A stretch of 64,000 bases of DNA, from positions 3,386,501 to 3,450,500 of the forward strand of contig JAGI01000002.1 in assembly GCA_000526575.1 (NCBI GenBank). The letters run 5' to 3'. The number at the start of each line of letters is the position of its first letter. Position 1 is the stretch's first letter. Positions 37,834 through 46,423 of this stretch are shown here, piece by piece. The DNA is from Clostridium sp. 12(A) (GTDB taxonomy: Bacteria > Bacillota > Clostridia > Lachnospirales > Lachnospiraceae). The translations under genes and the position numbers were made by a program. The notes under the pieces are model-generated. The model ran no database searches. It was not told where the DNA came from and saw nothing but the letters and a program-made list of their open reading frames with translations.

Positions 37834-37862
37834 TTGACTTAATTTACTTAATCTGATACAGT
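37834..37862 (+). promoter_or_regulatory. promoter of the divergent LacI gene with TTAA-rich operator region
   Basis: TTGACT (37834-37839) and TACAGT (37857-37862) are 17 bp apart. Around it, 37795-37855 is full of short CTTAAT/ATTAAG motifs in both directions, for example ATTAAGCAAA, GACTTAATTTACTTAAT. These are candidates for LacI-type operators shared by the isomerase operon and the regulator. The exact operator cannot be fixed by eye. Confidence 0.5.
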
Positions 37863-37896
37863 GTTCTCAAATGATTTGCTGAAAGGAGTATTCGGG

Positions 37897-38910
37897 ATGT
37901 CCATAACGGCAAAAGAGCTTGCTAAACTACTTAATCTATCTGAAGCTGCCATTTCCATGGCCCTTCATAATAAGCCAGGAGTCAGTACCGGAACACGGAA
38001 AAAGGTGCTTGAGGCGGCGAAGGCACAGGGATATGATTTTTCCAGAATTGGGGAACCATCTTTCCGGACAGGGTATCAGGGCACCGTACATTTTATTATT
38101 TATAAAAGAAGTGGGGCAGTGGTAGGGGACACTCCTTTTTTCTCCCAGCTTTCGGAGGGGGTAGGCCTGGGCTTAAAGGAGTCTCCCTATCATCTGAATG
38201 TGACTTACCTTTATGGCGATGACCGGGTGGAGGAACAGCTTTCTGATGTGGTTCGCTCCGGAAGCAAAGGCATTCTTTTGCTGGGAACGGAAATGCAGGA
38301 GCATGATTTCAAGCCATTTTTAAAGCTTCCGATTCCCCTTGTGGTTCTGGATACCAGTTTTGAAAATATCAGTGGAAACTACGTCCTTATCGACAATGTA
38401 CAAGGGGCATATTTTGCAACTCGTTATCTGATCAAAAAATTAAAGGTCCAGCCAGGATACTTACAGTCATCCTATCCCATAACCAATTTTCTGGAGCGGT
38501 CCGATGGTTTTTATAAAGCCGTGCGGCAAAATGGAATGTCTGCCTCAAAAACTCAGGTGCACCGGCTGACTCCTTCCATGGAAGGAGCCTATGCCGACAT
38601 GACTGCGCTTCTAACCCAGGGGGAAGTCCCAGCCAGATGTTATTTTGCGGACAATGATTTCATCGCTGCGGGAGCTATGAGGGCCTTTCGTGATTATGGC
38701 TACCGCATTCCCCAGGACATAGCCATTGCTGGTTTTGATAATTTACCAATCAGTACGATGATCGAGCCGCCGCTCACTACCATACACGTTCCAAAGCAAA
38801 GTATTGGGATACTGGCGGCCAAAAGGCTGGTGGAGTTAATTGGGGATAAAAGTAAAGATCCCGTGAAAATATTGGCAGGCACAACTCTGATAAAACGAAA
38901 ATCTGTATAA
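37897..38910 (+). CDS. LacI family transcriptional regulator (divergent)
   Basis: The start is the ATG at 37897, with AAAGGAG 8 nt upstream, placing the helix-turn-helix at residues 3-22 (ITAKELAKLLNLSEAAISMA). The 337-residue protein has the usual hinge and effector-binding core, with a conserved ending PPLTTIHVPKQSIG. It is divergent from the isomerase-kinase operon across 154 bp and most likely represses it. It is the second LacI protein of the same locus. Confidence 0.92.
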   Translation: MSITAKELAKLLNLSEAAISMALHNKPGVSTGTRKKVLEAAKAQGYDFSRIGEPSFRTGYQGTVHFIIYKRSGAVVGDTPFFSQLSEGVGLGLKESPYHLNVTYLYGDDRVEEQLSDVVRSGSKGILLLGTEMQEHDFKPFLKLPIPLVVLDTSFENISGNYVLIDNVQGAYFATRYLIKKLKVQPGYLQSSYPITNFLERSDGFYKAVRQNGMSASKTQVHRLTPSMEGAYADMTALLTQGEVPARCYFADNDFIAAGAMRAFRDYGYRIPQDIAIAGFDNLPISTMIEPPLTTIHVPKQSIGILAAKRLVELIGDKSKDPVKILAGTTLIKRKSV

Positions 38911-38913
38911 AAA

Positions 38914-38961
38914 AGAAAGGTGTCATGAAGCAACGATGAAGCTGCTTTATGACACCTTTCT
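38914..38961 (+). terminator. bidirectional terminator
   Basis: A 19-bp stem (38914-38932 with 38943-38961, one G-U pair) with a 10-nt loop lies between the LacI gene and the convergent mecA gene. AAAA and TCT flanks suit both directions. Confidence 0.8.
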
Positions 38962-38998
38962 CTGATTTGTGATGAAGTACTATGAACAAAGGGACGGA

Positions 38999-39718
38999 TT
39001 AAAGTCTGGCTAATGACTGAAGGGCGTGGCCTTCAATCAGGACCTCGTAATGTTCCTTGTAGTACGCTTCGGAAGCGTAATCCTGACGAATCTTAGAGCC
39101 ATATTCTGCAAGCAGGTTGCAGATACGGTTAAACTCTGTTGTCTTGTCAGGAGAATTGCGCAGTACCAGGAAATATTGTCTGGTAGATGGCTTTTTATAT
39201 AATGTATTCTCTCCGTCATAAACCTGTCCGATTGCCCTTGCGGCGTCGGAAATCTGATCCAAACTTTGAAAACTATAGATTCGTATGGAGGAAGCACCAG
39301 TAGATTCTTTTGGCTTTTCGGCTTCCGGTTCGTTCTTCTTATCGATTCCCAGCAGATTTAACAAGCCGTCAGCACCTTCTAATAGTTCGCTGGCCAGATC
39401 TCCTGGCATGGAATCCAAGTCTTCATCAGTAGATGGTGAAAATTTTGCAAATCTTGTATCTAATTCTTCCGGATCTTCAATCTTTGTAATAACTAACATT
39501 ACGCTTTCGTTGGATAATGGGATCGCTTCTACCATGAGAGGAATGTCTTCTGCTTCGAATCCCACTTCGTTAGAGGCTTTCTGAATCATCTCGCGGAACA
39601 GGTTGCGGGCTTTTTCACTGCCGTAAGCAAGCTCGCCTAAATTTAGGTTTCGGACACTTAAATCAAAGCTGGTAAGCGTACAACGGATCTGATTTTCATT
39701 GATACGTTCTATCTTCAT
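38999..39718 (-). CDS. mecA: adaptor protein MecA
   Basis: The start is the ATG at 39718 (AGGAAGTG upstream). The 239-residue protein begins with MKIERINENQIRCTLTSFDL, the MecA N-terminal substrate-binding domain, then an acidic linker (about 90-130), then the C-terminal ClpC-binding domain (RIYSFQSLDQISDAARAI). MecA delivers substrates such as ComK to ClpCP for degradation; in organisms without ComK it still serves in regulated proteolysis. It is monocistronic. In the 366 bp upstream (39719-40084) I see AT-rich DNA with a possible minus-strand promoter near 39783-39815 but no gene. Confidence 0.9.
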   Translation of the reverse strand: MKIERINENQIRCTLTSFDLSVRNLNLGELAYGSEKARNLFREMIQKASNEVGFEAEDIPLMVEAIPLSNESVMLVITKIEDPEELDTRFAKFSPSTDEDLDSMPGDLASELLEGADGLLNLLGIDKKNEPEAEKPKESTGASSIRIYSFQSLDQISDAARAIGQVYDGENTLYKKPSTRQYFLVLRNSPDKTTEFNRICNLLAEYGSKIRQDYASEAYYKEHYEVLIEGHALQSLARL

Positions 39719-40084
39719 AGGATCACTTCCTGTTCTATTTAAAAATGGTATATGAATATTTACATACTTCCTCAACATAACTATACTATATAATATAGCA
39801 AAAAGGCAATTACTATGTGAAAAAATTTATATAAATTTAAGGTTTATATGCAAAAAACCGGGTATCCTATGTAATTCATGGGATTTATCAGTTTTGTTTT
39901 TGATATGATTTTTTGGGATTTTATATCTTGTAGTTTACCTTTTAATGATAGATTAAATACTGGTTACAATCCTCAATCATGTAATTTGCTAGATGCATTA
40001 TAATGTAGTTGTAATGATGTATTATATGAAAAATGAAAGCATTAAGACACGCTTATTTTTCATGTGATTTAAGAATTTCAAATA

Positions 40085-40113
40085 TTGTAGTTAATGGTAA
40101 TATATGGTAGTAT
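40085..40113 (+). promoter_or_regulatory. promoter of the holin-like toxin
   Basis: TTGTAG (40085-40090) and TAGTAT (40108-40113) are 17 bp apart, about 85 bp ahead of the toxin ATG. In the leader, AACCTCCC (40143-40150) can pair with GGGAGGT (40181-40187) and would hide the toxin ribosome site, as is common for type I toxins. Confidence 0.55.
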
Positions 40114-40197
40114 TGTATCAGGAGTAATCGAATACAGGGTGGAACCTCCCGGCTTTTATGTCTTTACGTCATAGTAAGAGGGGAGGTGGTGCTGGAT

Positions 40198-40278
40198 ATG
40201 TTTTCATTTGCAGATGTGCTATTATTTGCAACATTTATCTTGGCATTGCTGACTTACATAGATAAGTTAAAAAAATAG
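40198..40278 (+). CDS. holin-like type I toxin peptide
   Basis: A 26-residue peptide with the sequence pattern MFSFADVLLFATFILALLTY followed by IDKLKK. The single hydrophobic helix ending in F-I-L-A-L-L-T-Y-I-D-K is the signature of the Firmicute holin-like toxins (TxpA/BsrE type). GGGGAGGT lies 10 nt upstream. Over-expressed members depolarise the membrane. Its gene ends inside a convergent antisense RNA, giving a typical type I toxin-antitoxin layout. The call rests on peptide pattern plus the antisense unit. Confidence 0.82.
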   Translation: MFSFADVLLFATFILALLTYIDKLKK

Positions 40279-40369
40279 CCTACCCTGACGCAAACAGGAT
40301 AGGCGGTGTCCGTTAGGACATTTTGCATTTTCTGGGAGCTTCCACCTTGTGTGGCGGTTACTCTTTTAT
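40268..40369 (-). ncRNA. antisense RNA antitoxin (RatA-like, predicted)
   Basis: On the minus strand a perfect TTGACA (40399-40404) and TATATT (40376-40381) at 17-bp spacing predict a start near 40369. The transcript of about 100 nt runs into the terminator GCCTATCCTG-TTTGCGT-CAGGGTAGGC (40278-40304) followed by TATTTTTTT at 40270. It overlaps the end of the toxin frame and its 3' untranslated part, as RatA does with txpA. The remaining gap 40405-40592 is very AT-rich with no further feature. Confidence 0.72.
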
Positions 40370-40592
40370 ATTACTAATATATCATCTATATATCATCATG
40401 TCAACTTGATAAAAGCACAATTATTATATATATATTATTTTGCAAGCAACCGGTAATTCCTGCTTGCTTTTTTAATACAGAAAACATAGATAATCTTATA
40501 ACCGATAATTATTAAGAAAAATAGAATTTGAACAGAGAAAATAAATTTAACAAAAAATTAATTGCTAAAAATCAAAAAATGGAATAAAATGG

Positions 40593-42098
40593 ATGCCAAG
40601 AGATGATATTGGACAGGCAATTAAGGAGGTGGCTGCAATAAGCGCCGTTCTGTTTGGAAAATATCAGCTACGTGGCATCTTGGGAACCGGTCGGGCAGGA
40701 ACAGTATTTCTGGCGGTTCATCTTGGGCTTGAGGAATACCGTGCGATCAAGCGGGTACCCAAAAGCATTCTCAATTACGATCGTTTCAGACGAGAAGCAC
40801 TTGTTCTAAAGGAGCTTCGCCATCCCGGAATCCCCATTGTTTATGACGTAGAAGAAGACGAATCATATAGTTATTTAATCGAAGAGTATCTGGAAGGAGA
40901 ATCTTTATATGACCTTGTAAAAAAGCAGGGCCATCTGTCTAGGGAACTGGCCATATATTATGGGATCCAGTTGACCAACATCATTCATTACCTGCATTCC
41001 GCAGGACCAAACCCCATTTTACATTTAGATTTACAGCCGAAGAACCTTTTGTTGTGCCATGATACGGTGAAGCTGATTGATTTTGGACTTGCTGCATCCA
41101 TGGATGTTGCCAATGAGCCAGGCGAGCGGTACGGGACCGTAGGATGTGCGGCACCGGAGCAATACAAAAAAGACGGAATCCTGGATGAGAGAACAGATAT
41201 CTATGCCATTGGTACGATCCTCCATTATTTATACACAGGAACATTTCCGGAGCTGCCATACAAGCCGGGCCAAACTGTGGATCCTGCTCTGTCAGCCATT
41301 CTATCCGGTTGCCTCAAGGAAGAAAAAGAAGACCGCTTTTCAACGGCACAAGCGCTTGGTGAAAGGCTAATACAGCTTAAAAACATGGGAACGGCTGCGA
41401 AAGACCGTCTACAATCATCATCTCTTACGATTGCTCTGTTCGGGAGCAAGCCAGGGGCCGGAGCTACTCACATCGGAATCGGCCTGTCTGTCTATCTTAG
41501 AAATCTAGGTTACCCCAATTTATTAGAAGAAAAAACAGATTCCGGTATGGGAGCTGGTCTCTTTGCCTATGCCGGAGGAGTACGGGACAAATATGGTCTA
41601 TTGCGTCATCATGGATTTATCTGGAAGCCCTACTACGGTCCTGGAGTAAAGCTTAAGGAACCTCCTATTCACGTGAAGATTCTGGATTACGGTGATAGTG
41701 AAGAAGCCGTTCTTTCCGGGGAAATTGACGCCATCCTCATGGTTTGTGACGGAAGCCAGTGGAGCAGTGAAACGTCGTGGCAGGCGGCAAGCAGGGCAGT
41801 GAAAAAAGGATTGCCCTATGGAATTATATATAATCACACGGTTCCAGGGGCCAGAATCCGGCTGCCGGAAGGTGGCGAAGCCGACCGGTGTTTTCGTGCG
41901 CCTTATTTTCCTGACCCTTTTTCTATTGAAAAGGGAGAATTACAGTTTTATAAGGCACTTCTTTCCAGGCTGCTAAAAGATAAGAATATGAAACAAAGAT
42001 GGTTAGCCGGAATAAGAGGCAGGCTGGTGTCCTGGGTTACAGGGCTTTTTGATCCAATGGTTTCAGGAAAAGGAAAGAGCATCTGGAAGGGATGGTAA
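40593..42098 (+). CDS. Ser/Thr protein kinase fused to a ParA/CpaE-like domain
   Basis: A 501-residue two-part protein. Residues 23-265 form an Hanks-type kinase: glycine loop GTGRAGTVF (31-39), K53 in AIK, catalytic HLDLQPKN with D146, DFG D163 and APEQY. Residues 278-460 resemble a MinD/ParA-type P-loop domain, but the loop GSKPGAGATH (284-293) lacks the usual lysine before the Thr. There is no transmembrane helix and no PASTA repeat, unlike PrkC. The start is uncertain because no good ribosome site precedes the ATG. The next gene encodes a second ParA-like protein. Role unknown. Confidence 0.82.
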   Translation: MPRDDIGQAIKEVAAISAVLFGKYQLRGILGTGRAGTVFLAVHLGLEEYRAIKRVPKSILNYDRFRREALVLKELRHPGIPIVYDVEEDESYSYLIEEYLEGESLYDLVKKQGHLSRELAIYYGIQLTNIIHYLHSAGPNPILHLDLQPKNLLLCHDTVKLIDFGLAASMDVANEPGERYGTVGCAAPEQYKKDGILDERTDIYAIGTILHYLYTGTFPELPYKPGQTVDPALSAILSGCLKEEKEDRFSTAQALGERLIQLKNMGTAAKDRLQSSSLTIALFGSKPGAGATHIGIGLSVYLRNLGYPNLLEEKTDSGMGAGLFAYAGGVRDKYGLLRHHGFIWKPYYGPGVKLKEPPIHVKILDYGDSEEAVLSGEIDAILMVCDGSQWSSETSWQAASRAVKKGLPYGIIYNHTVPGARIRLPEGGEADRCFRAPYFPDPFSIEKGELQFYKALLSRLLKDKNMKQRWLAGIRGRLVSWVTGLFDPMVSGKGKSIWKGW

Positions 42099-42118
42099 TT
42101 ATAAAAGGAAAGAAAAGT

Positions 42119-42718
42119 ATGTTCCGGCGATTTTTTAGAAATGGAAAGAAAGAGACGGGACAGGAGATCATCGGCATCATTGGTACAGGACATAGCGTAG
42201 GGGTGACTCATTTTGCAGTCATGACAGCAGGATATTTAAGCGGTATTTTAAGACGTAGATGTGCAGTTTTGGAATGGAATAGACATGGTGATTTTTCCAG
42301 AATGAGAGAAGTATGCGCAAAAGAACAGTTTCAGAAAGGAAGTTTCAAGCTTCTGGAGACCCAGTACTATGAGAATGCGGGGATCAATACACTTTTGCTG
42401 TGCAAAAAGTCAGGATTCCAGACCGTAATTGTGGATTATGGTACGGTAGAGGAAGACGGTTTTAAGGAATTTTTAAGATGTGACAGACAGTTTCTCCTGG
42501 GAAGCCTTAGCGAGTGGCAGATGAAGGCGTTTCTGGAGTTTGATAGTAAAGGGAATAAGGCGGAGAAAAGCTGGGAGACCTTCCTGACATTTGGCAGTGA
42601 AGAAGCCAGAAAAAATATGGAAAAGAGGCTCAAGTGCCCGATACGAAGAATTCCAGTTTCAGTAGACGCTTTTGCTGTCACTGGAGAAATGATTAAATTT
42701 TATCAACAGATATTTTAA
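42119..42718 (+). CDS. ParA/CpaE-like protein with degenerate P-loop
   Basis: The start is taken as the ATG at 42119 (AAAGGAAAG upstream), giving 199 residues; an ATG at 42092 overlapping the kinase gene is an alternative. After a basic N-terminus comes IIGIIGTGHSVGVTHFAVMT, which aligns with the GSKPGAGATHIGIGLS stretch of the kinase fusion and likewise lacks the Walker lysine. An EWNRHGDFSRM switch-like region and VIVDYG (Walker B-like) follow. It resembles TadZ/CpaE pseudo-ATPases, but no pilus genes are near. It is probably a partner or substrate of the kinase. Confidence 0.65.
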   Translation: MFRRFFRNGKKETGQEIIGIIGTGHSVGVTHFAVMTAGYLSGILRRRCAVLEWNRHGDFSRMREVCAKEQFQKGSFKLLETQYYENAGINTLLLCKKSGFQTVIVDYGTVEEDGFKEFLRCDRQFLLGSLSEWQMKAFLEFDSKGNKAEKSWETFLTFGSEEARKNMEKRLKCPIRRIPVSVDAFAVTGEMIKFYQQIF

Positions 42719-42719
42719 G

Positions 42720-42778
42720 ACCGCAGAGAGGATTGTGTCACGAAACTGTCCTTGTGGTCCTCTCCCATGCGGTTTTTT
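42720..42778 (+). terminator. terminator after the kinase/ParA pair
   Basis: ACCGCA...GAGAGGA pairs with TCCTCTC...TGCGGT (42768-42773), ending in TTTTTT. The loop is large and the stem has internal bulges, but the base stem and T run are clear. Confidence 0.75.
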
Positions 42779-42805
42779 ACAAATGAAGTTACAGGGGAGA
42801 TGCAT

Positions 42806-43051
42806 ATGAAAAAAAGAAAAGCCAGAAAACGGGTGGAAGATACCAAAGAATCCCAGTATCTGGAGGGGCTTAAGAAATACCGGGATCAGGGGATTCCCAT
42901 TATAATAGATGGAAAAGAATCTCCGGAAGAAGACTGGAACAAGATATTTAAAGTAAAGGAGGAGGATTGCTTTTACATGGCGGACTATGTTCCGAATGAA
43001 ACAACTGGAAAGCTCAAGGAAATAAGATTTGATAAAATTTATAACCGGTAG
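42806..43051 (+). CDS. hypothetical 81-residue charged protein
   Basis: The start is the ATG at 42806 with GGGGAG upstream; the longer frame from 42752 lies within the preceding terminator. The protein is hydrophilic with a very basic N-terminus (KKRKARKRV), a central GIPIIIDGKESPEEDWNKIFKV and no membrane segment. I do not recognise a family. It lies between the kinase/ParA pair and a GH18 enzyme and has no coding partner that explains it. Confidence 0.65.
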   Translation: MKKRKARKRVEDTKESQYLEGLKKYRDQGIPIIIDGKESPEEDWNKIFKVKEEDCFYMADYVPNETTGKLKEIRFDKIYNR

Positions 43052-43161
43052 TTTTCCGTCAGCATAAGGGGTGCGCAATGGGATGCCATCTTCAGCCTAA
43101 AGTTGGCTTAGCTTGAGCATCAGGGTGGGATCGGGGAAAATTAACGTAATGAAAATGTAAA

Positions 43162-43189
43162 TTCCAAAAATCAGGAAATATGATATAAT
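43162..43189 (+). promoter_or_regulatory. promoter of the GH18 gene
   Basis: TTCCAA (43162-43167) and a perfect TATAAT (43184-43189) are 16 bp apart, 60 bp ahead of the GH18 ATG. The -10 is strong, the -35 poor. Confidence 0.5.
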
Positions 43190-43249
43190 CGTAAAGAAAA
43201 ATGTAGAACTAAGTGCAGACAACACGATCCAATAGCAGGAGGAAAGCAG

Positions 43250-44911
43250 ATGAATAGGAAAGCCGTCCCGGTTCTCGTGGCGCTGGGATTGATTTTAATC
43301 ATAATTGCCGGTTTCTTTGGAACCCGGATTATAGAGCGATATATCCCCACCAATCAAAAAGCAGATATGACAGAGCTGCTGGGAGTAAAAGATGACGAAG
43401 TAGCCTTGTATCTCAATGAGGAATTGCAGGAAGAGAAAGGGATATTTGTAGAAGGACAGACGTATCTTCCCATTGATTGGGTCAACCGTACGTTAAATGA
43501 ACGTTTTTACTGGGATACCAACGAAAAGCTTCTCGTATATGCGCTGCCGGACTCCATTGTCTATGCGGATCATTCCACCGTGGGGAGTACTGGTAAGCCC
43601 CTGATCTGGGTGGATAAAGATGCAGTATATCTTTCTGCCGGCCTGGTGGCTAACTATACAGATATCCGGGTGGCAGCCTATGACAGCGCACTTAATAAAC
43701 GTATTTTTATCAATAACACATGGGATGCCTTAAATAAAGCAGTCGTAAAGAATGACAGCAATATCCGTGTAAAAGGAGGGGTTAAAAGCCCCATTGTGAC
43801 CTGGAGCGCCAAAGGGAGCCATGTCACAGTCCTTGAATCCATGAAGCGGTGGGACAAGGTAAGGACGGAAGACGGATTTGTTGGGTATGTGGAGCACAGA
43901 CATCTTGGCGAAAGAACAAGTGAGACTTTAAAAAGCACCTTTGAAGCACCTGTCTATAAAAGCATAACTATGGATGAGCCAGTGAATCTCGCCTGGCATC
44001 AGCTGACCAGTTCAGACGGAAATGCTTCCTTTGACAGCTTGATTGCCAATACAAAAGGAGTCAATGTCATATCCCCTACCTGGTATGAGCTTACCGATAA
44101 CGAAGGGAATTTTAAGTCCCTGGCAGACGCGGGATATGTAAAGAAAGCCCATGATAAGGGATTAAAGGTATGGGCTCTTATCAATAACTTCAGTAAGGAC
44201 GTGAATACAGAGATACTGTTATCCAAGACCTCTACAAGACGGAAGCTCATTGAATCCCTGATGGCAGAGGCCAAAAAGTATGGTTATGATGGGATTAATC
44301 TGGATTTTGAAGGAATTAAGGAAGAAGCCGGAGTACACTACATACAGTTTATCCGGGAGCTGTCCATATCCTGCCGGAAAGATGGACTTGTATTATCTGT
44401 GGACAACTACGTGCCTATGGCGGGGAATAAGTTCTATAACCGGAAGGAACAGGGCATTGTAGCAGATTACGTCATTATCATGGGATATGACGAACATTAT
44501 GCCGGAGGAGATGCCGGTTCCGTTGCCTCGATTGGATATGTAGAAAATGGAGTCAAGGACACTCTATTAGAGGTTCCAAAGGAAAAGGTCGTCCTTGCCA
44601 TTCCCTTATACACCAGAGTCTGGACCGAAGACGAGAGTGGAAAAACCACCTCATCCTCCATTGGAATCGCAAAAGCAAAGGATTGGGTCACTGAAAATAA
44701 AGTAGAACTCAGCTGGCTGGAGGAATCAGGCCAGTATTACGGAGAGCTTAAGTCCACGGATGGCATGAAAAAGCTTTGGCTGGAAGAAGAGCGTTCCATA
44801 GGATTAAAGATGAATGTAATCAAACAGTATGATCTTGCAGGAGTTGCCTGCTGGAAGCTTGGATTTGAGCCGGCTGATATATGGGATGTTATAAAGCTGG
44901 ATAAAAAATAA
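43250..44911 (+). CDS. cell-envelope glycoside hydrolase family 18 protein
   Basis: A 553-residue protein with an uncleaved N-terminal membrane anchor (about 6-24), a stalk domain resembling copper-amine-oxidase N-terminal repeats (about 45-160), an SH3-like segment (about 170-220) and a GH18 barrel (about 240-550). The catalytic motif is DGINLDFEG with E354 as acid. The architecture matches YaaH/LinL-type cell-wall GH18 proteins that act on peptidoglycan or spore cortex rather than chitin. It is followed by two other envelope proteins on the same strand. Confidence 0.85.
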   Translation: MNRKAVPVLVALGLILIIIAGFFGTRIIERYIPTNQKADMTELLGVKDDEVALYLNEELQEEKGIFVEGQTYLPIDWVNRTLNERFYWDTNEKLLVYALPDSIVYADHSTVGSTGKPLIWVDKDAVYLSAGLVANYTDIRVAAYDSALNKRIFINNTWDALNKAVVKNDSNIRVKGGVKSPIVTWSAKGSHVTVLESMKRWDKVRTEDGFVGYVEHRHLGERTSETLKSTFEAPVYKSITMDEPVNLAWHQLTSSDGNASFDSLIANTKGVNVISPTWYELTDNEGNFKSLADAGYVKKAHDKGLKVWALINNFSKDVNTEILLSKTSTRRKLIESLMAEAKKYGYDGINLDFEGIKEEAGVHYIQFIRELSISCRKDGLVLSVDNYVPMAGNKFYNRKEQGIVADYVIIMGYDEHYAGGDAGSVASIGYVENGVKDTLLEVPKEKVVLAIPLYTRVWTEDESGKTTSSSIGIAKAKDWVTENKVELSWLEESGQYYGELKSTDGMKKLWLEEERSIGLKMNVIKQYDLAGVACWKLGFEPADIWDVIKLDKK

Positions 44912-44944
44912 ACGAATGAGAGTTAGAGACAGGAAGGTCATGTC

Positions 44945-46363
44945 ATGAAGAAGAGGTCCATATTGGCAGCAGTCATAGTGGCTGTATGTGTGACAGCAGG
45001 ATGTTCCCTTAAGGAGCAGGTGCCGGAAAACACGAAGGAGAGTGAGGAGAGCAGGAGGGAAACGAAAGCTCCCACCACAGAAATCCCCACAACAAAGGAC
45101 ACCCAGCAGACCACAGAAGCTGAAACACCGGAGGCAGAAGAGGAAGCGGGTGTGAAAATTGTGATTGCTACCGATATGCATTATCTTGCAAGAGATTTGA
45201 CGGATTTTCAAAAAAGCTTTCAGTATACCGTGGATCACGGAGACGGAAAGGTGATGCAGTATGTTTGGGAAATCACGGATGCCTTTATTGAGGAAGTAAA
45301 GGAAGAAAGGCCGGATTTAGTCATTTTAAGCGGTGACTTAACCTATAACGGAGAAAAAGAGAGCCATGAGGAATTTGCATCTAAGCTGTATGAGATAGAG
45401 GAGGCAGGCATTCCAGTCATCGTGATTCCAGGAAATCACGATATCAATAATCCGTTGGCGGCCAGATTTGCAGGAGATACTGTAGAAAAAGCTGAATCCA
45501 TTACTTCTCAGGAATTTGAGGAGATTTATGAGGATTTTGGCTACAATGAGGCAGTCAGCCGGGATACCGCCTCTCTTAGCTATGTTTATCAGATCAACGA
45601 TACCACCAGGGCATTCATGCTTGACAGCTGTCAGTACGAGTCCAAAAACCTGGTTGGAGGCATGATAAAGGATGATACCTATGACTGGATCGAAGAGCAG
45701 ATGGAGGAGGCCCATGAGCTTGGGATGCAGGTGCTTCCTGTAAGTCACCACAATCTTCTTGATGAAAGTGAGGTATATTTACAGGACTGCACCATTGAGC
45801 ACAGTGAACAGCTGATTGATCAGCTGGAAAGCTGGGAAGTCCCTCTTTATCTAAGCGGTCACCTTCATGTCCAGCATTATATGAAGTCAGCCAAAGATTC
45901 CGGAATCGATGAAATCGTCACCAGTTCCCTGGCCACCCCACCCTGCCAGTATGGAGTGCTGGAGTATAAAAAAGATGGGGGCTTCCGCTATCATACAAAA
46001 GCCCTGGATATGAAAGCGTGGGCGGAAAAAACAGGGAACAGGGATAAGAATCTATTGAACTTTGATACATATGGAAAGCAGTTTTTAAGTAAGGTATTCT
46101 ATAATCAGGCTCAGGATGAATTTGACCGCCGGGATGTGTTAAAGAATCTTACCAGGTATCAAAGAGACCAGATGGCGAAGGTCTATGCAGAGCTTAATGT
46201 GGCATGTACGTCGGGAAAGGTCTATTCCATACGGGATAAGGTGATGCAAAAGGCAGGCTATGGGATGTGGCTGGAAGAGGGCTATCAGAGCATTCTTTCA
46301 GAGTATGTGCAATGGATTACCTCTGATGGGACAAAGGACTATAATCTGCTGGACAAAGAATGA
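44945..46363 (+). CDS. metallophosphoesterase lipoprotein
   Basis: A 472-residue secreted lipoprotein: signal peptide with lipobox VTAGC (Cys near 20), then an acidic Thr/Glu-rich linker to about residue 65. The calcineurin-like phosphoesterase motifs are ATDMHY, SGDLTYNGE, PGNHD, SHH and SGHLHVQH, giving a complete two-metal site. The first motif has DMH where DxH is expected, which fits. The substrate is probably a nucleotide or phosphodiester outside the cell. It starts 33 bp after the GH18 stop. Confidence 0.88.
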   Translation: MKKRSILAAVIVAVCVTAGCSLKEQVPENTKESEESRRETKAPTTEIPTTKDTQQTTEAETPEAEEEAGVKIVIATDMHYLARDLTDFQKSFQYTVDHGDGKVMQYVWEITDAFIEEVKEERPDLVILSGDLTYNGEKESHEEFASKLYEIEEAGIPVIVIPGNHDINNPLAARFAGDTVEKAESITSQEFEEIYEDFGYNEAVSRDTASLSYVYQINDTTRAFMLDSCQYESKNLVGGMIKDDTYDWIEEQMEEAHELGMQVLPVSHHNLLDESEVYLQDCTIEHSEQLIDQLESWEVPLYLSGHLHVQHYMKSAKDSGIDEIVTSSLATPPCQYGVLEYKKDGGFRYHTKALDMKAWAEKTGNRDKNLLNFDTYGKQFLSKVFYNQAQDEFDRRDVLKNLTRYQRDQMAKVYAELNVACTSGKVYSIRDKVMQKAGYGMWLEEGYQSILSEYVQWITSDGTKDYNLLDKE

Positions 46364-46423
46364 CGGAAAGTCGTCTTAACTGGTTCTTTTTTATTTCACA
46401 GGAAGATATAATTCATTAAGAAT

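Noticed and set aside
39719-40592. Possible tRNA, 6S RNA or CRISPR in the largest gap.
   Set aside because: No cloverleaf, no spaced repeats; the gap is explained by the toxin/antisense unit and AT-rich DNA.
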